Shown here: positions 60,741-63,352 of the stretch, piece after piece
Numbering within the stretch: the stretch's first letter is position 1
Layout: every line of letters begins with the position of its first letter
Source of the DNA: a virus
DNA: 63,352 nucleotides
Direction: 5' to 3' (one strand)
IMG/VR virus record: IMGVR_UViG_3300008111_002165
Location: 1 to 63,352 of that record
Position numbers and translations under genes: made by a program
The notes under the pieces: generated by a model
Seen by the model: the letters and a program-made list of their open reading frames with translations, nothing else
Told to the model about the DNA's origin: nothing
The model's database searches: none

Positions 60741-63352
60741 GTGGCAAGAAAGATAATTAAACAGAACTCGTCTTTCGGGGTTCTTAGAGCAAATCCAAGA
60801 ATATCCGGGAATGTTAAGTTAACAGTTGACTCTAAAAGTGATATATGGCTTAATTCTATAGATTCTAATGAAGAGATGGCTAATAGTTCATATAAAGCTT
60901 TTAGAATATCACCTGATACTACTTACGATAAGGATTTATATAGATTTTTTGACGATGGAAAAACCCCCCCGCAATTTGTTTTTGGAATGGTTGGCGAGGG
61001 AGATCCTGTACAAAATCAAATAAAAAATCTAGAAAGTAGCTATAACTTTTTTTATAGCTCTGGTGTATCTCCTTTAATATCTGATAGGTATGATGAGGAT
61101 TTTTCATATTTAGCACCCCTTTGGTTAGGCGAAGATATACCGGACCATTTTGTTATATTTAAGGTTAATGATCCTATAGATTATTCATATCAGATTCCTG
61201 TATCATCTTTGGAACCTGGAAAAACCTATAAGGTTCTACAGGATCCTTCAGTAAATACACAAGATCCTTTTTATCTTCCATATGAAGTATCTAGTGGATC
61301 ACAAACATTTACTGACGGTAATATATTTACAGCAACAGCTTTTACATTTAATGTTATACAGGGGCAGGGAAATGTTATACTACTCGATCCATCATACAAC
61401 ATAAATAATGTAGAAAATACTGCAGATCATTTCTACGATAAGATACTACCAAAGTCTACAGTTGTAGCTAGTTTTGATCTAACAGAGAATTCTAAAATAG
61501 GAAAATATTTAAGAAAAATAAAATCTAATCCTGGATACACTGACAGTCTTATAGATGTAAGATTTGAGGAAAATCAGCTTACTACATTTAATGGAGTAAA
61601 TTATTCGGTAGGTATATTTGATAAGAAGGGGGATTTTTTATTAGATTATTATGAGGATCCACAGACTCAAATAGGATTTGAGGATTTCATAACAAATGGA
61701 TTTAGAAATAATGGTATAATAAGCTACAAGCTATTAAATCTTGAATTTTTATTTAATGATAATGATTCGGAAAATTATACTATAAACAGATATTTTGGCC
61801 TTTATGTTAATGCACCGGAGTTAGCTAGCTTTAAATTAGACGGTAATTCTTTATATAGAGATCAAGGAAATTCCGGAAATACTCCAGTGCCTGAAAAAAA
61901 CAATAAAGGATACTACTACGAAGAAACACCTTACTTCCAATATAATGATAACGGTGTAAGATTATTTATTGATAATGATAAAGTAAACGGGGTAATACCT
62001 AATTCCGACGATGTAAATGTAAGTGAGAACACTAAGCTATTTTGGATAAAAGACAAGAAGGATAATTTTCATTCATTAAAAAGAGATGTTAATTATTCTA
62101 ACGTGTCTCCTAAACCAATATATTCGGCCTATGGTATAAACGGATATGAAAACGAAATAGTTATACAGGATACTTCAATAGACCTTTCCATACTTACAGG
62201 AAAAGATGAAGGAACAAAGAAGCAATATCCTGCGGTTACTACTGGAGAAAAAGGTAGGGGATATTCAGTTATTAGAATAGGAAAAGAATTAAACAATTCA
62301 TCAGAGAATGCTTTTGTATTTTATAACCCATTAGGTTATTATGGATTGCCTGGAGGTAAATACGATATAATAAAAGCATCGGATCTTTCATTTTCTATAG
62401 ATGAGTGGGGTCCAGGAAGCTTTTATGCTCAGGATAATGTTTATTATTATCATCCCTTTGGTACTAATGAGGATATAGCTAAATCCCTTACAGGTATTTT
62501 TAACAGCTTTAACTATAATTCTTTTGAGGCATTTCAATCTGGCGACGAGGTAGTTATAAGAACTAAAGCTACTGGATTACAAGAGAATGAAAAATATCAT
62601 CTAGACTTTTTTAAAGATTTTACCACTTTACAAAGAATGCCAGATTCTGAAAGAGGTACTGTTTTTATAAACGAAAAAGATGTATGTGATATAAACAGAA
62701 ATCAATCTTTTATAGGAGGATCTAATTATTCGAGAACTAGAGTAAAAGTAAAAATAGAGGACGCGAATAAAATAAATATTGGTTCTACATACATAGAAAC
62801 TATTAAGAATACTTCAACTGATTCATTCTCAAATATACCAGAATATTCTAATAAATCAGCTTCAGTTGTAATAGGGAAATATAGATTTATAGATCAGTAT
62901 TCTAAGGATAAAAATGGGGATATTATAGGATTAAAGGATTTTGAAACCCATGCAACTATAGAGATAGGAAACTTTACTGAATCTATAGCATTTGGATCAT
63001 CTGGAAGTATATCTGCTTTTGAAACATACAACATTCCTCTTGGAATATTCTCATTCTATGGGCTAAGAGAAATAGATATGGATTTTTGGTATAGCCAATA
63101 TGGATATACACCAACAAAAGAATACTATAAACATCTTGACACTCAACCAGATGGAACAACTAAAATAGTTCCAGGAAAAACTTATTATGTTTCTTCTGGA
63201 GCAACAATAAAATATCCAACTTCAGGATCACCTATAAATACTATATCTGGTCCGGATTTCTTCATAGGTGTTCCAGGAGAGGAAGAGTACGAATTACTAG
63301 TTTCTTCTTCGACTGCAGAATCTAATGTTTTTCCTACCCTATCATCTAGAGG
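60741..63352 (+). CDS. Fibre-type structural protein, 3' end outside the window, GTG start
   Basis: The reading frame opens at GTG 60741, 3 bases after the previous stop, and stays open to the window edge, giving at least 870 residues starting ARKIIKQNSSFGVLRANPRI. It is Asn/Tyr/Ser-rich and beta-type with repeated YNDNG-like turns (LFIDNDKVNGVIPNSDDV; YSVGIFDKKGDFLLDYYED). RANPRISGNVKLTVDSKSD at the start resembles the N termini of large virion surface proteins. The gene is incomplete here. Confidence 0.7.
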   Translation, partial: MARKIIKQNSSFGVLRANPRISGNVKLTVDSKSDIWLNSIDSNEEMANSSYKAFRISPDTTYDKDLYRFFDDGKTPPQFVFGMVGEGDPVQNQIKNLESSYNFFYSSGVSPLISDRYDEDFSYLAPLWLGEDIPDHFVIFKVNDPIDYSYQIPVSSLEPGKTYKVLQDPSVNTQDPFYLPYEVSSGSQTFTDGNIFTATAFTFNVIQGQGNVILLDPSYNINNVENTADHFYDKILPKSTVVASFDLTENSKIGKYLRKIKSNPGYTDSLIDVRFEENQLTTFNGVNYSVGIFDKKGDFLLDYYEDPQTQIGFEDFITNGFRNNGIISYKLLNLEFLFNDNDSENYTINRYFGLYVNAPELASFKLDGNSLYRDQGNSGNTPVPEKNNKGYYYEETPYFQYNDNGVRLFIDNDKVNGVIPNSDDVNVSENTKLFWIKDKKDNFHSLKRDVNYSNVSPKPIYSAYGINGYENEIVIQDTSIDLSILTGKDEGTKKQYPAVTTGEKGRGYSVIRIGKELNNSSENAFVFYNPLGYYGLPGGKYDIIKASDLSFSIDEWGPGSFYAQDNVYYYHPFGTNEDIAKSLTGIFNSFNYNSFEAFQSGDEVVIRTKATGLQENEKYHLDFFKDFTTLQRMPDSERGTVFINEKDVCDINRNQSFIGGSNYSRTRVKVKIEDANKINIGSTYIETIKNTSTDSFSNIPEYSNKSASVVIGKYRFIDQYSKDKNGDIIGLKDFETHATIEIGNFTESIAFGSSGSISAFETYNIPLGIFSFYGLREIDMDFWYSQYGYTPTKEYYKHLDTQPDGTTKIVPGKTYYVSSGATIKYPTSGSPINTISGPDFFIGVPGEEEYELLVSSSTAESNVFPTLSSR

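Noticed and set aside
1-63352. Alternative genetic code (TAG or TGA reassigned), as in some large gut phages
   Set aside because: TAA, TAG and TGA each end genes with tight downstream spacing (for example TAG at 20079-20081 and 27494-27496, TGA at 12235-12237), and no long proteins need read-through.
1-63352. CRISPR arrays, tRNAs, insertion sequences or integrase genes
   Set aside because: I found no regularly spaced repeats, cloverleaf-like intergenic sequence, transposase or integrase motif. Intergenic space is too small for most of these.

Overview
This window reads as part of the genome of a large, AT-rich, contractile-tailed (T4-like) bacteriophage, covering part of the head genes, a surface-glycan cassette, the baseplate genes and the start of the tail-fibre region. 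The evidence for a phage is a gp23-type major capsid protein at the left edge; LysM/gp53-like, gp27/gpD-like, gp5-like, gp25-like and gp6-like baseplate proteins in the middle; a very large gp7-position protein; a PhoH-type ATPase; and a run of very long structural proteins at the right. Genes are tightly packed, often with ATGA or few-base overlaps. TAA, TAG and TGA all end genes, so the standard bacterial code is used. Almost no gene has a Shine-Dalgarno sequence. Starts are preceded by A/T-rich leaders, as is typical of Bacteroidota, and one tail protein carries two-component-regulator-type beta-propeller repeats common in that phylum. The host is therefore probably a Bacteroidota bacterium (inference). 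No tRNA, terminase, portal, polymerase or CRISPR is visible.

Layout. (1) 1-6.6 kb: major capsid protein, a strong terminator, then five lysine-rich, mostly coiled-coil proteins. Most have a (L/I/V)xE|(G/A/S)-like site near the N terminus, the signature of T4-type prohead-protease substrates. (2) 6.7-8.6 kb: a small P-loop kinase and a complete glutamine-dependent asparagine synthetase. (3) 8.6-11.8 kb, minus strand: a fusion of a RimK-like ATP-grasp ligase to a RimB-type retropepsin-fold protease, an almost pure Asp/Glu repeat protein, a small protein and an internal-head-type protein. (4) 11.8-13.5 kb: small proteins, including one with a T4-like capsid-targeting leader. (5) 13.6-26.1 kb: an uninterrupted glycan operon with about eight GT-A/GT10 glycosyltransferases, four SAM methyltransferases, GDP-L-fucose synthesis (Gmd and an N-terminally extended Fcl) and the first two Kdo-pathway enzymes (arabinose-5-phosphate isomerase and Kdo8P synthase). 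(6) 26.1-28 kb: small proteins and a Nudix hydrolase. (7) 28-53.3 kb: baseplate and tail genes, interrupted by an S1-domain RNA-binding protein and an amidoligase-like protein. (8) 53.3-63.35 kb: phoH on the minus strand, then four fibre or adhesin-like genes, the last cut by the window edge.

How the genes work together. The head block would build a prohead whose shell and core proteins are trimmed by a protease encoded elsewhere. The glycan block could make GDP-fucose and Kdo8P and build a methylated, fucosylated glycan, on the virion or on the host surface. The baseplate block gives the hub, spike and wedges of a contractile tail, with beta-propeller and Ig-like modules for receptor contact. 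The most unusual feature is a set of peptide-bond chemistry genes around an extreme polyacidic protein (ATP-grasp ligase-protease fusion, asparagine synthetase and a distant amidoligase-like protein), which may be an undescribed protein-tagging or capsid-core system.
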